Shown here piece by piece: positions 1 to 7,694 of a stretch of DNA of 29,226 nt. This DNA comes from ARS1285 sp038045965 (lineage in GTDB: Archaea > Nanobdellota > Nanobdellia > Pacearchaeales > GW2011-AR1). The position numbers and the translations under genes are program-made. Under the pieces are notes generated by a model. The model was not told the DNA's origin, made no database searches, and was given only the letters and a program-made list of their open reading frames with translations. Numbering within the stretch: the stretch's first letter is position 1; every line of letters starts with the position of its first letter. Where the stretch lies: assembly GCA_038045965.1 (NCBI GenBank), contig JBBSXD010000036.1, forward strand, positions 1 through 29,226, read 5' to 3'.

Positions 1-1347
1 ATTAATTATTCTATCTCCTTTTGCAACCCATTCTTGTTCTCCATTAATTTGTAATAATACTGATTCAAGAGGAACAGTTAATTTGTCTAATCTTATTAAC
101 ATTCCAGCAGAACAATAATTTCCTCCCAATGGAATTACTTGAGAAGTTTCTCCTTCTCTCAAATTTATTGTTTGTTCTAATATATTTTGATCTCTGTATA
201 TAGAAATAGTTGCAGTGTTTTGATCTATGACATTTGCTCTTATGTAAGCTTGTGCGTTCCAGAAACTATTTTTTTTGTAATCCCTCTGCCATTGAATTTC
301 ATTCATAGGTTCTAAATAAAAAGTTGTTCTGCCTTTTCCAAATAATCCTGCTGAATTATAATTTATATTTGCTGTTATATTTCCTTCTATAAAATCAGGA
401 AGAGAAGATTCATTTGCAACTCTATTTAGAACAACTACTAAATATCCCATATTATCATTTATTGGAGAATTTATAAAATTTCCTCCATAATAAGGATTGT
501 TGTTAAATAGATTAAATCCTGAATTAGGCGGATAATATGATCTAGAATTATATTGGTTATAGTTATAATAATTATTTCCTGTGTTATATGGCTGATAAGA
601 TCCTCCGGAGTTTGAGAATCCTAAAACTCCTCTGTTAAATGTATTTTGATTATTTAGTGCAGAACGACTTGGGAAATAACTAAGTCCGGATATTCCTTTA
701 GGAAGTTCTCCTGAGAAAGTTATGCTTCTTATTGTAGTTCCTGTTAGTAATGGATTAGATTGCAGAGAAGTTAATCTACAAAAAACTGGAACATTTTGTT
801 CTTCTAATAAATCCGATCTAACTAATGCTGGAGAACATCCTCCTGGAGCTATTGCAATAAAAAAATTCTGTCCTTGCTGGCATAGTTGATTATTAAATCC
901 ATAATTATTTCCATATTGTCCATATCCAAATAATCCAGAAGCTCCATAGGCACCATTTCCAGGAGTGGATGAATATTGTCCGTATTGATTATAAGAAGTA
1001 TAACCATTATTATAAGAAGTTTGATATCTAGGATCTATGTATTGAATATTTCTTGAGGGAGTATTATACTGGTTAGAGTAAAAAGAATTTTGATAATATT
1101 GTCCTGGATTATATTGCTGATAATTATTGCTTGTGTAAAGTCCATTATTAAATTGATTAGAGTATTGATTTGATGAGGGATTGTATGCAGTGTTTGGATT
1201 ATAATTGGGATTGGAATATGAATTATAATAGTTGGGATCTGAATTATATCGAGAATATGGATCGTATATTTCAGGAATGATTAAATTTATATTAATTAAA
1301 ATTATGAATAATGAAACTGCAAATATTGTATTTTTTTTATTTATCAT
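1..1347 (-). CDS. Secreted Asn/Tyr/Gln-rich surface protein, C-terminus beyond window
   Basis: The minus strand is open from an ATG at 1347 to the window edge (449 codons, no stop), so the gene is partial. Residues 1-25 form a signal peptide or membrane anchor: MINKK, then a hydrophobic stretch ending near LIIPEIYD. Residues about 28-155 are low complexity and dominated by Asn, Tyr, Gln, Ser and Gly. A second such patch lies near residues 250-300. Between and after them is ordinary globular sequence, including CSPALVRSDLLEEQNVPVFC and, near the end, a mixed beta-rich region. The globular part resembles large surface proteins I recall from DPANN archaea, but I know no function for them. The start overlaps the stop of the upstream membrane-protein gene by 4 nt (ATGA), so the two are probably translationally coupled. 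Confidence 0.85.
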   Translation of the reverse strand, partial: MINKKNTIFAVSLFIILININLIIPEIYDPYSRYNSDPNYYNSYSNPNYNPNTAYNPSSNQYSNQFNNGLYTSNNYQQYNPGQYYQNSFYSNQYNTPSRNIQYIDPRYQTSYNNGYTSYNQYGQYSSTPGNGAYGASGLFGYGQYGNNYGFNNQLCQQGQNFFIAIAPGGCSPALVRSDLLEEQNVPVFCRLTSLQSNPLLTGTTIRSITFSGELPKGISGLSYFPSRSALNNQNTFNRGVLGFSNSGGSYQPYNTGNNYYNYNQYNSRSYYPPNSGFNLFNNNPYYGGNFINSPINDNMGYLVVVLNRVANESSLPDFIEGNITANINYNSAGLFGKGRTTFYLEPMNEIQWQRDYKKNSFWNAQAYIRANVIDQNTATISIYRDQNILEQTINLREGETSQVIPLGGNYCSAGMLIRLDKLTVPLESVLLQINGEQEWVAKGDRIIN

Positions 1348-3221
1348 TTAAAATTTATTAATAGATTTTCGTTTTCTATTCTGTTGTAATTTATTTGTAA
1401 GTCTTCAATTTTCTTAGGAGACTCAAATTTATTTGAAATGATTATTATTTTTTTTGAAGATTCTAATTCAGATTCAGAAATGAAATAATTTTGAGTACCT
1501 CCTCCTGATATTCCCATGTTTAGAGTTTGAGAAGGAATTTCTAAGTTGAAACATTTTTCTTCTGATATTCCAAATATACCTGATAGTCCTGATTTAGGAA
1601 CTTGAATACATTTTTGTTCTAAGCTTGATTCAAGTTTTATTGATGAATCTGAGTAAATATATAATTTTATTTCATACTGTCCAAAAGATAATTCTATATT
1701 TTTCTGTTCAGGATATGAAATAGTTTTTATTTCTTTATCTTTAGTAAATGTTATAATTGCCTGATCTTTAACATCTGGAATTTCTATTTCTAAAGGATAT
1801 TTTTTATTTAAGAATAAAGATATTGTGTCTGGATTTATAGTTGATAATATTTCTTTTTTTGTTTCATATCCTGGAGAAGAAGCTATTACATATCCATTTA
1901 CGCATTGAGGGAATTTATCATTTAAGACAGCATTTCCGTTTTCTATTTTTGTGCTTCCTATTCTGCATATTTCGTCAAAGCATTTGTATTGAATTTCTGC
2001 TTGGATAGGCTCTAATTTATTATTAAATGTAAGAACTTTTATTTCGGTGTTTTTGTATCTACATAATTCATTTGCATCATTTGGCAGGCTTGATCCTTGT
2101 ATTGGTTCTCTTGGTCTATTTTTATTAATGTATACTATCACTGGGAATTGAAATATTTCGTCTGAAGTGTGAAGTTGTATTAATACTGGATAAGCTAAAT
2201 CATAAACATAATGATATGGAACATAACAGAATCCCAACATTCCTAAACCTTCTTGATTTCCTATAGGATCTGCAATTAATAATCCTTGATCGTTTGGCCA
2301 CACTTCCATTTTTGTAGGCCAGTTTCTAGAGAATAAGAAATTAATATTAACATCTGCTTTTTCTCCAATATCTTCTATAAAATATTCATGTTCTGGTTTT
2401 TTTAATTCATAATAATTTCCTTTTATTTTTATGAATGGAGTGTTAGCTTCTAAAGCATTTGTTAAATTAGCTCTAATTTCTTCAACATTCCAAACAGCAG
2501 GATTGCATTGTATTTTTACTCCATCTACTGGAGCATAAAGTCTTAATATATCAACTCCATAATTTTCTAGGAAAACTTTTTCTTTAAAATCTTCGTAAAT
2601 TTTCTTAGATAAATCATACATTTTTCCTATATTAGATTCTGTTGTTATAGAGTGAGATTTTCCAATCCAAGAAGATTCTCCTTTTTTTATAACAATATTA
2701 TGATATATATTTACATTTATTTTATTTGATTTGATAGAAGTTTTAACTTCTACATCTTTTCCAATTTCTATTTCAAATCCTTGCTGGGCAAATTTTGAGA
2801 AATCGCATTCTAGAATTCTTTTTTTTAAGAATTTATTTAATTCTTCTTCCATATTTTTCTTTGAAGGGATTTGTTCTTTTATGATATTATTTCCTGAAAT
2901 GTAATACCAATAAGGTATAGGAATTCCTACGAAATTTAGATAATTTGAAAATGGCATGAATTCAGTTCCTGGAGAAAATTCTGGGCCTTCTATATATCCT
3001 CCTTGCTGTCCAATAATATTTGAAGCTATCTTGGTTTCTTCATCTATGCAATTTAAATAATAGGTATAAACTGGTTCTAATTCTGAAGGAGGACCTAAGA
3101 ATGATAAATTATTTCTAAATATAAAAAATAAAGCTATTCCAACTAATATGACTATTGCTAGGATTATTAAAATAGTAGTCTGTGCTTTTTTTTCTGGATT
3201 TCTTTCATTTAAAAATTTCAT
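1344..3221 (-). CDS. Membrane-anchored extracytoplasmic protein (DPANN envelope family)
   Basis: A 625-residue protein. Its N-terminus carries one hydrophobic helix (about residues 15-35) preceded by KKAQTTI, a pilin-like or class III-like anchor common on DPANN surface proteins; most of the protein should lie outside the cell. Soon after the anchor come a Cys (NCIDEE), the motif GQQGGYI, and a region with PYWYY and LEECDF-like spacing (LKKRILECDFSKF). The C-terminal half looks beta-rich. The partial protein at 28591-29226 has the same order of motifs (EC, GIQGGY, IPYYY, SCLEKINF), so the two are paralogues. It sits between a small winged-helix gene and the Asn/Tyr/Gln-rich protein, with 4-nt overlaps on both sides, so it is likely co-transcribed and part of one envelope structure. 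No enzymatic motif was recognised. Confidence 0.8.
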   Translation of the reverse strand: MKFLNERNPEKKAQTTILIILAIVILVGIALFFIFRNNLSFLGPPSELEPVYTYYLNCIDEETKIASNIIGQQGGYIEGPEFSPGTEFMPFSNYLNFVGIPIPYWYYISGNNIIKEQIPSKKNMEEELNKFLKKRILECDFSKFAQQGFEIEIGKDVEVKTSIKSNKINVNIYHNIVIKKGESSWIGKSHSITTESNIGKMYDLSKKIYEDFKEKVFLENYGVDILRLYAPVDGVKIQCNPAVWNVEEIRANLTNALEANTPFIKIKGNYYELKKPEHEYFIEDIGEKADVNINFLFSRNWPTKMEVWPNDQGLLIADPIGNQEGLGMLGFCYVPYHYVYDLAYPVLIQLHTSDEIFQFPVIVYINKNRPREPIQGSSLPNDANELCRYKNTEIKVLTFNNKLEPIQAEIQYKCFDEICRIGSTKIENGNAVLNDKFPQCVNGYVIASSPGYETKKEILSTINPDTISLFLNKKYPLEIEIPDVKDQAIITFTKDKEIKTISYPEQKNIELSFGQYEIKLYIYSDSSIKLESSLEQKCIQVPKSGLSGIFGISEEKCFNLEIPSQTLNMGISGGGTQNYFISESELESSKKIIIISNKFESPKKIEDLQINYNRIENENLLINFK

Positions 3222-3409
3222 TTTTCACTCCAGTAATATATTTTAGCCATTCCGGCTTGTCTAATATTTACTTTTTTTGCTCCTTCTAAAAATGCAAAAC
3301 AATTTGCTATTGTTTGTCTGGAAAGATTTAATTTTTTAGAAAGTTCAGATATAGTATATCCAGTAGAATTCTTTTTTAATTCTGAAATAATTTTATCTTT
3401 AGTTTCCAT
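3218..3409 (-). CDS. Small winged-helix transcriptional regulator
   Basis: A 63-residue protein that is almost entirely one helix-turn-helix. Residues about 17-40 (TISELSKKLNLSRQTIANCF) give the turn and recognition helix, and the end (KVNIRQAGMAKIYYW) fits a beta wing. It is short for a free-standing regulator but common in size among DPANN archaea. It is the first gene of the minus-strand envelope operon and overlaps the next gene by 4 nt. The simplest inference is that it regulates its own operon, possibly through the palindrome at 3493-3504. Confidence 0.75.
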   Translation of the reverse strand: METKDKIISELKKNSTGYTISELSKKLNLSRQTIANCFAFLEGAKKVNIRQAGMAKIYYWSEK

Positions 3410-3440
3410 ACACTTCTTTTAGTTAACAATCATTAATGGT

Positions 3441-3450
3441 TTTTAAATAT
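3441..3450 (-). promoter_or_regulatory. Probable TATA box of the envelope operon
   Basis: On the minus strand the sequence ATATTTAAAA lies 32-41 nt before the ATG at 3409. That spacing is what an archaeal TATA box with a very short leader would show. The DNA here is AT-rich, so the match alone is weak. Confidence 0.4.
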
Positions 3451-3492
3451 GTTGTTTTATAATGATTTCATTATTAATTTATAATATAGATT

Positions 3493-3504
3493 ATCAATAT
3501 TGAT
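3493..3504. promoter_or_regulatory. Perfect 12-bp palindrome, candidate operator
   Basis: ATCAATATTGAT is a perfect palindrome about 85 nt upstream of the winged-helix gene, in the 145-nt spacer between it and the sigma-like gene. It could bind the winged-helix protein. AT-rich spacers produce such palindromes by chance, so support is limited. I see nothing else in this spacer apart from the TATA-like box. Confidence 0.25.
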
Positions 3505-3554
3505 TAATAATAATGGTAATTATTTATGTTTTTTGTGATATAATTAAAGTGCAG

Positions 3555-4394
3555 TTATTTGCTTAGCGGAAAGTATTTCTCTTTTATTTTTTTTAATCTC
3601 TCTTTATAATTTCTATCATAAAGCATCATACCAATCTGGTTTTTTGTTCTAATCTTTTTATTATAATAGATTTCATTGTCTAAATCAGTTATATTTGTCA
3701 GTTTAGATTCGCCTTTAATTTCTAAAGATTTAGATAATATATAAACTAAAAGCAATTCACCATCTTCAATCTTATTATAAGTTTTATAATTTCTTATTTT
3801 ATTTCCAGATAAAAAATATTCAAAAGCTCTTTTTTCAATTTGTTGAACTCTTTGACAGGTTAGATTAATTTCTCTTCCAACTTCTTCTTGAGTTTTTTCA
3901 TCAATATATCTCATTTCTAAAACTTTTCTGTATCTATCAGGAATTCTATTTAATAATAATTCTAAATTATCTATATTTTCTATTTCTAATTCAAGATTTT
4001 TATCATCTAGAATCTTTCTATCTAATTTTTTCAAAGAAAATAATCTAATTGATCTTTCAAATTTTTCTTGTTTTGATAGAGATTTGCCATTTAATTTAGC
4101 TTCTAATTTTCTGAATTGTACATAATTAGAGAAATTTTTAAATCCTCTTTTTCTTGAGATATAATTATCATATTCATTGATATCTAAAAATTTATTTCCT
4201 GTTTCTGGATTAATTATTTTTTTAATTACATAATCATGATATTCAGGAATTGAATGAAAACCCTGTTTTATGGCTGAGAATATAATATAAACCATTTCTT
4301 TTGATATACCTATTTTTTTAGATATTTCTTTTCCAGTTTCTCCTTGAGCTTTAAGTAGTCTAACTTTTTCAAATATTTCTTTTGATTTTACCAT
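3555..4394 (-). CDS. DNA-binding protein with sigma-70 region 4-like helix-turn-helix
   Basis: A 279-residue protein. The N-terminus has a first helix-turn-helix (about residues 14-35, QGETGKEISKKIGISKEMVY). The middle contains two EY...Y-type helices (SIPEYHDYV and INEYDNYISRKRGF, then FSNYVQF). Residues about 148-193 closely match sigma-70 region 4: LLNRIPDRYRKVLEMRY, then TQEEVGREINLTCQRVQQIE, then KRAFEYF. In bacteria this domain contacts the -35 element. Archaea use TBP and TFB instead of sigma factors, and regions 2 and 3 are not visible here, so a specialised DNA-binding regulator is more likely than a true sigma factor. It stands alone, downstream of tRNA-Val on the same strand. Start ATG 4394 is the only good choice. 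Confidence 0.75.
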   Translation of the reverse strand: MVKSKEIFEKVRLLKAQGETGKEISKKIGISKEMVYIIFSAIKQGFHSIPEYHDYVIKKIINPETGNKFLDINEYDNYISRKRGFKNFSNYVQFRKLEAKLNGKSLSKQEKFERSIRLFSLKKLDRKILDDKNLELEIENIDNLELLLNRIPDRYRKVLEMRYIDEKTQEEVGREINLTCQRVQQIEKRAFEYFLSGNKIRNYKTYNKIEDGELLLVYILSKSLEIKGESKLTNITDLDNEIYYNKKIRTKNQIGMMLYDRNYKERLKKIKEKYFPLSK

Positions 4395-4446
4395 ATTTTT
4401 TTAATTTTTAATGGTATAAAAATAAATATGAACTTAAGAATATAAA

Positions 4447-4517
4447 TGGTCCTACCAAGAATCGAACTTGGAATTTGTCCACGTCAAAGACATGTTTTAC
4501 CATTAAACTATAGGACC
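4447..4517 (-). tRNA. tRNA-Val (anticodon GAC)
   Basis: The minus strand folds as a complete cloverleaf. It has a 7-bp acceptor stem (GGTCCTA/TAGGACC), a D arm with GTTT/AAAC, anticodon stem TGTCT/GGACA with loop TTGACGT, and T arm CCAAG/CTTGG with loop TTCGATT. Discriminator A lies at 4447. Anticodon GAC reads valine codon GUC. No intron is seen and CCA is not encoded. Position 37 is G, where most valine tRNAs carry A. Confidence 0.9.
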
Positions 4518-4545
4518 TTTTTTTGTAATAATATTAAATTAGGAT

Positions 4546-4929
4546 TTAGAATTTATCCAATTGCAATCCGAACTGTTTTAATCTTTCAAAATGTTTAATA
4601 TTAAGAGTCTTTAATGGTATATTATTATTGATACAAATAGCACTAATCATAGTATCTCTAAATTCAATTTCTTGTCCTTGTTTTATTAATTCTTTTAGTA
4701 TTTTTGCAGCAAGTAATCCATCCTCTTTATTAAAAGATAATATATTGTATGTATCTAGATGATTTTTATTTTCTTCAAAAGAATCTCCCATTGCGAATTC
4801 AAATACTGATATTGATGTAATATATAAATTAGAATCAAGATCAACTGAATTTATTATGGAATTATTGCCTTTTTCTAGATTTATTAGCACATTTGTATCT
4901 AATACTATCTGGCTAATGTTTTTTCCCAT
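4546..4929 (-). CDS. vapC: VapC-type PIN-domain toxin ribonuclease
   Basis: A 127-residue PIN domain, normal VapC length. Metal-binding acids are in place: Asp11 (IVLDTNVLINL), Glu44 (SVFEFAMG) and Asp92 (EFRDTMISAI). The C-terminal strand reads LKTLNIKHFERL, where this subclass usually has Asn in place of the fourth Asp. VapC toxins cut tRNA or rRNA and are neutralised by their partner antitoxin. The gene overlaps the 3' end of the upstream antitoxin gene by 25 nt, so the two are translated as a unit. It lies just upstream of tRNA-Val on the same strand. Confidence 0.9.
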   Translation of the reverse strand: MGKNISQIVLDTNVLINLEKGNNSIINSVDLDSNLYITSISVFEFAMGDSFEENKNHLDTYNILSFNKEDGLLAAKILKELIKQGQEIEFRDTMISAICINNNIPLKTLNIKHFERLKQFGLQLDKF

Positions 4930-5132
4930 TGTTTCCAGAATTTTTTTAACAAATTCTTATCTATACTGTATGATTTATCTAATGGATTTTTTTTGATTCT
5001 ATCTATAATTTTTCTCGCATTTCCCGATTGTCTAAATTTTTTCATTATAACATTTGAGAAACTATCATATTCACCTTTATTTTTTAATAACATTTGATAA
5101 ACTTCATCGCTTATGAATATTTGTTTAGCCAT
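4905..5132 (-). CDS. vapB: VapB-type antitoxin (UPF0330-like)
   Basis: I chose the third possible ATG, which gives MAKQIFISDEVYQMLLKNKG, because members of this antitoxin family begin with a short strand followed by a ISDEVY-like helix. An earlier ATG at 5153 would add seven residues and overlap the neighbouring gene's stop. The protein (75 residues) has the family's SFSNVI segment in the middle and a basic helix (NARKIIDRIKK), then a variable tail expected to wrap around the PIN toxin. It precedes and overlaps vapC. Confidence 0.8.
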   Translation of the reverse strand: MAKQIFISDEVYQMLLKNKGEYDSFSNVIMKKFRQSGNARKIIDRIKKNPLDKSYSIDKNLLKKFWKQWEKTLAR

Positions 5133-5139
5133 AAACATA

Positions 5140-5445
5140 TCAATACCTATCAATATATAAATTTTTTCTTTTTAGTCTCTTTTTAGTTTTTCCTCCTTTT
5201 ATTTGCCCCCAATTAGAATTTTTTATTTCAGTTTCTAAGTTATTAATATTTATTTTAGAAAGATGAATTAAATCTTTAAATAGCTCTTCTGGGATTAATC
5301 TTCTTTCATTATGATAATTTTTTAAGTTATTATAGTTAGTTTTTATTCCGAATTGCAAAAGTGCTTTAAGGGAAATACAATTAAGATTTTTTATACAATT
5401 TTCTATAAATTGTTTTTGTTTTCCTTTTTGAAATTTTATGCGCAT
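5140..5445 (-). CDS. Small basic protein with possible helix-turn-helix, unknown function
   Basis: A 101-residue, Lys/Asn-rich protein. The first half (KALLQFGIKTNYNNLKNYHN, then LIPEELFKDLIHLSKI) has the length and spacing of an XRE-like helix-turn-helix. Near the C-terminus is NSNWGQIKGGKTKKR, a motif I have seen in small archaeal proteins and at the N-termini of some archaeal homing-endonuclease-like proteins. No nuclease motif is present here. It lies just upstream of vapB on the same strand and could be its regulator, or a truncated relic of a larger mobile gene. The assignment is uncertain. Confidence 0.55.
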   Translation of the reverse strand: MRIKFQKGKQKQFIENCIKNLNCISLKALLQFGIKTNYNNLKNYHNERRLIPEELFKDLIHLSKININNLETEIKNSNWGQIKGGKTKKRLKRKNLYIDRY

Positions 5446-5502
5446 ATACTAATATAATCTCTATTTTTATTAATTTAACTGCGTCACTACTTTATGCAAA
5501 AA

Positions 5503-5510
5503 TTTATAAA
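5503..5510 (+). promoter_or_regulatory. TATA box of the eL42-eS1-ndk operon
   Basis: TTTATAAA, preceded by the purine-rich GCAAAAA that fits a BRE, lies 22-29 nt before the eL42 ATG at 5532. With TATA-to-start spacing of about 25 nt, the transcript should start at or next to the ATG, so the mRNA is probably leaderless. This spacer also separates the divergent minus-strand genes. Confidence 0.6.
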
Positions 5511-5531
5511 GCTTTTATTTTAAATTTATAA

Positions 5532-5846
5532 ATGAATATACCAAAAGAAATTAAAAGATTTTGTCCTTATTGCAATAAAAGAACTTTGCAGAAAATTGAT
5601 GTGGTAAGTACTGGATTTAGGAGAGGAGAATTAAGAAGAGGTTCTATCACACGATCAAAAAGCAGAGGGGCTATGCCAGGAAAAGGAAACAAGGGAAGAT
5701 ATTCTAGAAAAGCTCCTAAAAATTGGAAAAGAAAAACTAAGACTACTACAAGAAAAGTTTTAATATACAAATGCAAGGAATGCAACAAGTCAAAAATAAC
5801 CGCTAATTCAAGAAGAGTAAGTAAATTATTAATTGGAGAAAAATAA
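5532..5846 (+). CDS. rpl44e: Large subunit ribosomal protein eL42 (L44e)
   Basis: A 104-residue zinc-ribbon ribosomal protein of the large subunit, bound near the E site. The two zinc-binding pairs are at the ends: CPYC near residue 12 and CKEC near residue 80. The family's basic Gly-rich middle (KGNKGRYSRKAPKNWKRKTK) is present, as is the short C-terminal strand KTTTRKVLIYKC. Length is slightly above the usual 90-96. It is the first gene of its operon. The stop TAA abuts the next ATG with no spacer. Confidence 0.95.
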   Translation: MNIPKEIKRFCPYCNKRTLQKIDVVSTGFRRGELRRGSITRSKSRGAMPGKGNKGRYSRKAPKNWKRKTKTTTRKVLIYKCKECNKSKITANSRRVSKLLIGEK

Positions 5847-6161
5847 ATGGAAAAATTAAATGTTAGTTTAGATTTAGAAAAGAGATTATTGAATATCGAT
5901 GGGAATAATTTTGAGTTAGATTCTGGTTTAATTGATGCAAGTGATAAATCAAGAAGTAACTCTGAATATAGAAATTTATATTTAATATATAATAAAGGGG
6001 ATAGCTATTCTGATTATAGTAAATTAACTGCTTTTATTGAGTCGATAGGAAAAAAGGATATAATTAACTTATGTCATATTTTGTATGATAGAAGTACTGG
6101 AAGAGAATTGCCAGTAATATCAATAAATGGTAGTATGGAAATAAATATATCATTATCATAA
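5847..6161 (+). CDS. Unknown protein inside a ribosomal protein operon
   Basis: A 104-residue acidic to neutral protein that I do not recognise. It starts immediately after the eL42 stop and ends 2 nt before eS1, so it is certainly within the operon. Many archaea have the zinc protein eS27 after eL42. This is not eS27, because it has one Cys and no CxxC. Predicted mixed alpha/beta with segments LNVSLDLEKRLLNIDG and LYLIYNKGDSYSDYSKL. No signal peptide or membrane segment. Its position suggests a role in translation, but that is inference only. Confidence 0.75.
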   Translation: MEKLNVSLDLEKRLLNIDGNNFELDSGLIDASDKSRSNSEYRNLYLIYNKGDSYSDYSKLTAFIESIGKKDIINLCHILYDRSTGRELPVISINGSMEINISLS

Positions 6162-6163
6162 AA

Positions 6164-6994
6164 ATGGCAAGTCAAACTAAAGTTATAACAAGAAGAAAAA
6201 AATTTCAGGAAGTAGAAATTCCTTTACTTAAAACAAAAATTGAGTTGATAGGAGATAGTATTTCCGAAATAGAAAATAAGAATATAAAATTGGATTTAAC
6301 TAGACAATTAAAAGGAAAAAGTCTGGAATTAGTTATTAAAGTTATTAATATAAAAAATAAAGCTAGTGCTATACCTATTAAATTGAAACTGATGCCTTAT
6401 TTTATAAGGAGGATGATAAGAAAAAAAATTAGTTATGTTGAAGATAGTTTATTGATTCCAAGCCAAGAGAATATGTTATTAGTTAAACCTTTTTTAATAA
6501 CTAGAAAAAGAGTTTCGAGAGCGGTTAGGAAAGCTTTAAGAAATAGAGCTAAAAATTGGATAGGAGATTATATTTCTCAACTTAATAATGAAGAAATCTT
6601 TGAGGATATTCTTTCAAATAAATTGCAGAAAAATTTAAGTTTAATTCTAAAAAAAACTTATCCTTTATCTTTATGTGAGATTAGAATTTTAGAAGTAAAG
6701 AGGATATTAGAAAATTCAGAAGTGCCAAAAAAATTAGAGAAGAAAGAAATAGAAGAAACAGTTGAAGATAAAGGGTTTATAGATCAAATAGCAGAAATTG
6801 AAGAAGAAATGATAAAAAAAGCCGAGGAAGATATGAAGAAAACTCAGATTGAAGCGGTTAAAAAAGAGAAGGAAGTAGAATCAGAAGAGAAGAAAGAAAT
6901 AAAAGAAGTTGAGAATATAGAAGAAAATAATGAGAATTTAGAAAAGAAAACTAAAAAAACTAGAAAAAAGAAAGAAAAAGAAAAAAATGATTGA
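6164..6994 (+). CDS. rps3ae: Small subunit ribosomal protein eS1 (S3Ae)
   Basis: A 276-residue eS1. The core (residues 1-185) has the family's KKFQEVEIPLL start, a DLTRQLKGKSLELVIKV strand region, and the basic RKRVSRAVRKALRNRAKNWI helix. eS1 binds at the mRNA exit of the small subunit. The last 90 residues are a Lys/Glu-rich, probably coiled or disordered tail, longer than in most archaea. The stop overlaps the start of ndk by 8 nt. Confidence 0.92.
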   Translation: MASQTKVITRRKKFQEVEIPLLKTKIELIGDSISEIENKNIKLDLTRQLKGKSLELVIKVINIKNKASAIPIKLKLMPYFIRRMIRKKISYVEDSLLIPSQENMLLVKPFLITRKRVSRAVRKALRNRAKNWIGDYISQLNNEEIFEDILSNKLQKNLSLILKKTYPLSLCEIRILEVKRILENSEVPKKLEKKEIEETVEDKGFIDQIAEIEEEMIKKAEEDMKKTQIEAVKKEKEVESEEKKEIKEVENIEENNENLEKKTKKTRKKKEKEKND

Positions 6995-7556
6995 GCAGAC
7001 TTTAGTTTTAATTAAGCCAGATGGAATTCAACAAAAATTAATTGGAAAAATAATAACTAGATTTGAAGATGCCGGTCTAAAAATTGTTGCAGTCAAAATG
7101 ATATGGCCAGATGAGAAAAAGGCTAAAGAGCATTATCCTTTAGATGAAGAATGGGCTAGAAATGTTTTTGATAAGAGTAAGAATTCTGCTGAAAAAAATA
7201 AAGAGAAATTTATTTTTAAAAATCATTTAGATTTTGGAAAATTTATTCAAGATGGATTAGTAGATTTTATTCAAGAAAGTCCGATAGTAGCTTTGGTTTT
7301 GGAAGCACCTCATGCAATAGATATTGTTAGAAAAATGATTGGGGCAACTGAACCAAGAGCGGCAATTCCTGGAACAATAAGATCAGATTTTGCTTCTGTA
7401 GAATCTTATCCTAATGCAAATATAAAAAAAAGAGCTGTTAGAAATTTAGTTCACGCTTCTGATTCTTTTGAAAATGCAAAGAAAGAAATAAAAGTTTGGT
7501 TTAATAACGAAGAAGTTCATGATTATAAAAGACCTATAGATGAGAATATTTTTTAG
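6987..7556 (+). CDS. ndk: Nucleoside diphosphate kinase
   Basis: Transfers the gamma phosphate from NTPs to NDPs through a phospho-histidine. The N-terminus QTLVLIKPDGIQQKLIG and the active-site segment RNLVHASDSFENAKKE, with the catalytic His followed by SDS, are clear. At 189 residues it is about 40 longer than the usual 150. The extra sequence lies around residues 48-90 (EEWARNVFDKSKNSAEKNKE and on), an insertion I associate with some archaeal forms. It closes the eL42-eS1 operon. In many archaea ndk instead follows L7Ae-eS28-eL24, which in this window is a separate cluster at 16.5 kb. Confidence 0.95.
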   Translation: MIEQTLVLIKPDGIQQKLIGKIITRFEDAGLKIVAVKMIWPDEKKAKEHYPLDEEWARNVFDKSKNSAEKNKEKFIFKNHLDFGKFIQDGLVDFIQESPIVALVLEAPHAIDIVRKMIGATEPRAAIPGTIRSDFASVESYPNANIKKRAVRNLVHASDSFENAKKEIKVWFNNEEVHDYKRPIDENIF

Positions 7557-7598
7557 TAATCCAAACGCTTTTAAATAATAGTTTTTATAATTACATAT

Positions 7599-7671
7599 GC
7601 CTCCATAGCTCAGTCGGTAGAGCGGCAGTTTTGTAAACTGTAGGTCGTCGGTTCAAATCCGGCTGGAGGCT
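7599..7671 (+). tRNA. tRNA-Thr (anticodon UGU)
   Basis: Complete cloverleaf: acceptor GCCTCCA/TGGAGGC, D arm GCTC/GAGC, anticodon stem GCAGT/ACTGT with loop TTTGTAA, and T stem GTCGG/CCGGC with loop TTCAAAT. Anticodon TGT reads threonine. Discriminator is T at 7671, as usual for archaeal threonine tRNAs; CCA is not encoded. CTTTTAAATA at 7568-7577 is a plausible TATA box, and the T run after the gene could end transcription. Confidence 0.95.
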
Positions 7672-7694
7672 TTTTTATTTTCATATAAAATTTT

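Noticed and set aside
5567..5788. Minus-strand open frame of 73 codons inside eL42
   Set aside because: It lies opposite a clear ribosomal protein and its hydrophobic composition is the antisense of a Lys-rich sequence.
5847..6161. Ribosomal protein eS27, expected after eL42
   Set aside because: The protein has a single Cys and no CxxC zinc motif and is longer than eS27.
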